A stretch of 6,324 bases of DNA from Candidatus Hydrogenedentota bacterium (GTDB lineage: Bacteria; Hydrogenedentota; Hydrogenedentia; Hydrogenedentales; CAITNO01), in NCBI GenBank assembly GCA_011046175.1, contig DSBB01000184.1, positions 1 to 6,324 on the forward strand, given 5' to 3'. The translations under genes and the position numbers were made by a program. Shown piece by piece: positions 5,085 to 6,324 of the stretch (the first letter of the stretch is position 1; each line of letters starts with the position of its first letter). Under the pieces are notes generated by a model, which was given only the letters and a program-made list of their open reading frames with translations, was not told where the DNA came from and made no database searches.

Positions 5085-6324
5085 TCAACTTCCGTGAATT
5101 CCCCGCAGCGCCTCCCGGAGTTCGTCCATGATTTCCTGACTAATGCAATAAACGCCGCTGCGGGCGCCGGTCTGCGCAAAGCGTTCATCGGGGTTGTCGG
5201 GGTTCGGCGCTCCAATGCGAAGGATGAGCGGCTCGGCGTGTTGCGGCGAATCGTCGCCGAGTTTAATTTCCAGGCTAAACACAGGCGGGTCAAGACCGAA
5301 AACCTCGAGGTTTTCAGGCGTTTCCGTTGTTACAATATGAGTCATGTGCAACGGTGAGACGGCGTCCATGAGCAGGGTGATGTCCGACTGGTTGTGAAGT
5401 CGCATGGATTCAGGCGCTTGCAGCACCCATTGCCCATGCCGCCTTGCCACACGGTAGTCCACGCCTTCAAAGCTGAAGGCGAGCGTTGCCACATCCGATT
5501 TGACAAACCGCAGTATTTCGCGGGAACGGAAGCTTTCGCTGTCTGTAAGCAACATGTTCGTCGCTGATTTGGACAACGTCACCACCCCGCCCGAGTCCTG
5601 CAACGCAAAGTTGTTTTCGGGATTGTCGGGGTCCCGCGTGAGCAGCACTTCAGCGGTGTCGCCGTCCTCAAAATGTAAGGCAATGCGCGCGTCAGGATTT
5701 GCGAACATGGCGGGAATATCCGCTTCGTCCACAAAATCATCCCCTTCGATTTCCTTGAAAAAACTCAGGAAGCCGGAAACGCCCTGTTCATTGACCCTGT
5801 CCATGACAGGCGCCGTAAGCCGCCATTTCCCCTCGGCGTCTTTTTCCATGACAAACCGGTCAAACGCCGTCGTATACTCGAGGCGGCTTATGTCGCTGAT
5901 ACGGCGGGTCAGCAGCCGCCGGTCGCGCCATTCAAAGGGACTGCGCGGCAACAAGGAATACAAATGCGGATCAATGATAACCACGGCGTCTTCATGCTCC
6001 CGTTTGGCAAACATGCCTTTCTGATCGGGCGACTCATCCGGCGCGCCGAGCCAGACGGTCTGTTTTTGTCCGGCGCCCGCGGCCTTCATGGTGATGCGCG
6101 CGCGGGCTGGTTTCAGGCCGTAGTCGCTTAAGTCTTCAGGGGCGTCAATAAACTCTTTACACACGGCAAACTGGAGCTCTTCTGCCAATTCCTGAACGAC
6201 GTTATGGTTTGCGGGGGCTTCCTCCGGTTCAATCATTTGCCAAGCCGCATCCGGCGAATCCCGCCTGACAACCACGGCAATGGATTCTTCGCCGATTTCC
6301 GGACGGGCGCCTTTCATCTCATCC
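5085..6324 (-). CDS. DUF4340-type repeat protein, C-terminal part; 5' end outside window
   Basis: I assign this to the DUF4340-type envelope-associated proteins, which from memory are often encoded beside GldF/GldG-like ABC transporter genes; the biochemical role is unknown. The frame is open to the window edge. The first ATG (6315-6317) is preceded by in-frame codons with no stop, and no signal or membrane anchor is seen, so the real start is probably upstream. Counting from that ATG, 410 residues contain three copies of one unit, about 11-137, 138-270 and 271-410. Each starts with a beta segment, then W-x-[ML]/L-x2-P and an Asn (AAWQMIEPEEAPAN, GKWRLTAPVMDRVN, GQWVLQAPESMRLHN), then a helix. 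Units 1 and 3 have YGLKP/FGLDP followed by strands and G-A-P, and units 1 and 2 end in F-x2-R-x2-L (WRDRRLL, FRSREIL). The last unit lacks that ending. Stop TGA is at 5087-5085. No clear terminator follows. Confidence 0.75.
   Translation of the reverse strand, partial: DEMKGARPEIGEESIAVVVRRDSPDAAWQMIEPEEAPANHNVVQELAEELQFAVCKEFIDAPEDLSDYGLKPARARITMKAAGAGQKQTVWLGAPDESPDQKGMFAKREHEDAVVIIDPHLYSLLPRSPFEWRDRRLLTRRISDISRLEYTTAFDRFVMEKDAEGKWRLTAPVMDRVNEQGVSGFLSFFKEIEGDDFVDEADIPAMFANPDARIALHFEDGDTAEVLLTRDPDNPENNFALQDSGGVVTLSKSATNMLLTDSESFRSREILRFVKSDVATLAFSFEGVDYRVARRHGQWVLQAPESMRLHNQSDITLLMDAVSPLHMTHIVTTETPENLEVFGLDPPVFSLEIKLGDDSPQHAEPLILRIGAPNPDNPDERFAQTGARSGVYCISQEIMDELREALRGIHGS

Noticed and set aside
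4846..5088. An 80-residue minus-strand frame between the DUF4340 and lipoprotein genes
   Set aside because: It starts at a TTG inside the DUF4340 stop region, has no convincing ribosome binding site or family features, and covers the lipoprotein promoter region.
5500..6024. A 174-residue plus-strand frame opposite the DUF4340 gene
   Set aside because: It is very rich in Ser and Arg with no motif, and is antisense to a repeat protein whose three-unit pattern makes the minus strand the coding one.
1..6324. CRISPR array, tRNA, rRNA, insertion sequence or prophage signals
   Set aside because: I saw no regularly spaced repeats, no tRNA-like cloverleaf with CCA end, no rRNA signature and no transposase, integrase or terminal inverted repeats. 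The nuclease present is an ordinary AddA-like repair enzyme and not evidence of a defence system.

Overview
The window is GC-rich bacterial DNA, probably chromosomal, with short intergenic gaps and no mobile element, tRNA, rRNA or CRISPR array that I can see. A DUF4340-family protein, a lipobox lipoprotein and an AddA/RecB-type helicase-nuclease suggest a diderm bacterium. From memory, DUF4340 genes are common in Planctomycetes, Verrucomicrobia/Lentisphaerae, Hydrogenedentota-like lineages, myxobacteria and Bacteroidetes. I cannot place the organism more precisely, and the phylum is inference only.

Layout: (1) Bases 1-305, plus strand, hold the C-terminal 100 residues of a short-chain dehydrogenase/reductase, followed by a plausible intrinsic terminator near 349-394. 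(2) Bases 306-826 carry no confident gene. This stretch does hold a candidate promoter (566-595), a short leader with a ribosome binding site and a hairpin/U-tract, a doubtful Cys-containing ORF, and a perfect inverted repeat just before the next gene. (3) Bases 827-4228, plus strand, encode a complete 1133-residue AddA-like UvrD/RecB-family helicase-nuclease with all helicase motifs and an intact PD-(D/E)XK nuclease domain. (4) Bases 4207-4824, minus strand, encode a small lipoprotein of unknown function whose 3' end overlaps the addA 3' end by 22 bp. (5) Bases 4825-5084 hold an AT-rich promoter-like island and a probable 34-residue membrane peptide on the plus strand (4960-5064) with a very good ribosome binding site. 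(6) Bases 5085-6324, minus strand, encode the C-terminal part of a DUF4340-type protein built from three copies of one repeat unit; its start lies outside the window.

Functionally the genes do not form one obvious pathway. The helicase-nuclease belongs to double-strand-break end processing, the SDR to acyl or alcohol/ketone redox metabolism, and the DUF4340 protein and lipoprotein to the cell envelope. I found no convincing evidence of a new defence or mobile system. The items most worth a second look are the 34-residue peptide, the three-unit DUF4340 architecture, the addA gene without a visible addB, and the structured leader upstream of addA.
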